Part shown: piece by piece, positions 63,770 to 64,000 of the stretch
Layout of the letters: every line of letters starts with the position of its first letter
Position numbering within the stretch: position 1 is the stretch's first letter
Assembly (NCBI GenBank): GCA_023436065.1
Contig: JAEZKU010000024.1
Coordinates: 248,001 to 312,000, forward strand
Source: Bacillota bacterium
GTDB lineage: Bacteria > Bacillota > Clostridia > Lachnospirales > Lachnospiraceae
Direction of reading: 5' to 3'
Length of the DNA: 64,000 nt
Notes under the pieces: generated by a model
What the model saw: only the letters and a program-made list of their open reading frames with translations
Told to the model about the DNA's origin: nothing
The model's database searches: none
Program-made: the position numbers and the translations under genes

Positions 63770-64000
63770 TCCCGGCTTCCAGCTTTCTCTCCTGCTCCAG
63801 GGCCGCCTGTGCAAGCAGATTTAGATAATTCCAGGGACGGTCAAAATGCGGCTGGAAGAAGAAATCCACATAGGCAAGGTCTTCAATCGTCATTTTGTTC
63901 TGAATCGCAAGTGAGAGTGTATTTGCAGACTGTGTGATATCATACTTGCTCATTACCTGACCTCCGACGATCCGGTTGGAGCCAACCTCATATACCAGCT
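63762..64000 (-). CDS. FAD-dependent oxidoreductase, C-terminal end (partial)
   Basis: About 78 residues to the window edge: LVYEVGSNRIVGGQVMSKYD, then AIQNKMTIEDLAYVDFFFQP, FDRPWNYLNLLAQAAL. This is the dimerisation domain of NADH oxidase/CoA-disulfide reductase-type flavoproteins. Its start is right of the window. It shares a transcript with the cysteine-cluster gene. Whether it repeats the function of the flavoprotein at 56540 cannot be judged from this fragment. Confidence 0.75.
   Translation of the reverse strand, partial: LVYEVGSNRIVGGQVMSKYDITQSANTLSLAIQNKMTIEDLAYVDFFFQPHFDRPWNYLNLLAQAALEQERKLEAGNA

Noticed and set aside
1..64000. tRNA or rRNA genes
   Set aside because: No cloverleaf-like or rRNA-like segment was recognised while reading either strand; a dedicated search could still find a missed one.

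Overview
The window looks like a chromosome segment from an anaerobic, low-GC Gram-positive of the class Clostridia, most like Lachnospiraceae. This rests on AT-rich intergenic DNA, strong AGGAGG-type ribosome sites, several TTG starts, a GH120 beta-xylosidase, a DUF421/DUF4363 pair, FtsEX beside a coiled-coil partner, RlmD, and many small AraC, GNAT and resistance-type genes. No rRNA gene, tRNA gene or CRISPR array was seen. The assignment is inference from gene content.

Left part (1-29 kb): two amino-acid ABC permeases and a cytidylate-kinase-like protein; an accessory patchwork of a DUF4865 protein, an intracellular GH120 beta-xylosidase, an AraC regulator with a creatininase, a serine hydrolase with a GNAT, an ArAE-type membrane protein, an EFR1-type flavodoxin-ferredoxin, a HAD-kinase fusion, a WYL regulator divergent from a peptidase E, an HDOD protein, DUF421/DUF4363, an SGNH hydrolase, a TSUP transporter, a metallophosphoesterase, a beta-propeller lipoprotein, a second AraC regulator, a UDG-family protein, and a chloramphenicol acetyltransferase with an intact translational attenuator. 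Between them lie decayed gene ends (streptothricin-acetyltransferase-like, beta-lactamase-like, MBL-fold, nucleotidyltransferase, GrpB) and several dispersed repeat families. One is a long palindrome whose terminal TGA is the stop codon of the adjacent gene in all three copies.

Middle (29-47 kb): an IS21-type istA/istB pair and a probable ISL3-type end border a minus-strand island of about 15 kb. In transcription order it encodes a RecD-like helicase with a C-terminal nuclease-like domain, a 1604-residue protein joining a sacsin/GHKL-type ATPase to an SF1 helicase, a small methyltransferase-like protein with SAM motif I but no visible NPPY, a 1423-residue GIY-YIG/SF2-helicase/adenine-methylase polypeptide resembling single-chain (type ISP-like) restriction enzymes, and a DUF3800 protein, ending at a strong terminator. 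I cannot match this whole set to a named defence system; it is the best candidate here for an undescribed one.

Right part (47-64 kb): housekeeping-type genes, mostly on the minus strand: rlmD with a charged N-terminal extension, a radical SAM protein, a membrane-anchored MshEN-like protein, a ferredoxin-type aldo/keto reductase, threonine aldolase, ftsE-ftsX with a PcsB/CwlO-like coiled-coil protein that lacks a recognisable hydrolase domain, a four-module CoA-disulfide-reductase/rhodanese/TusA/DsrE protein with an ArsR regulator and a perfect operator-like palindrome, two plus-strand response-regulator proteins (REC-histidine kinase and REC-HDOD), a PhzF-family protein, a cysteine-cluster protein, and the C-terminus of another flavoprotein running off the window.
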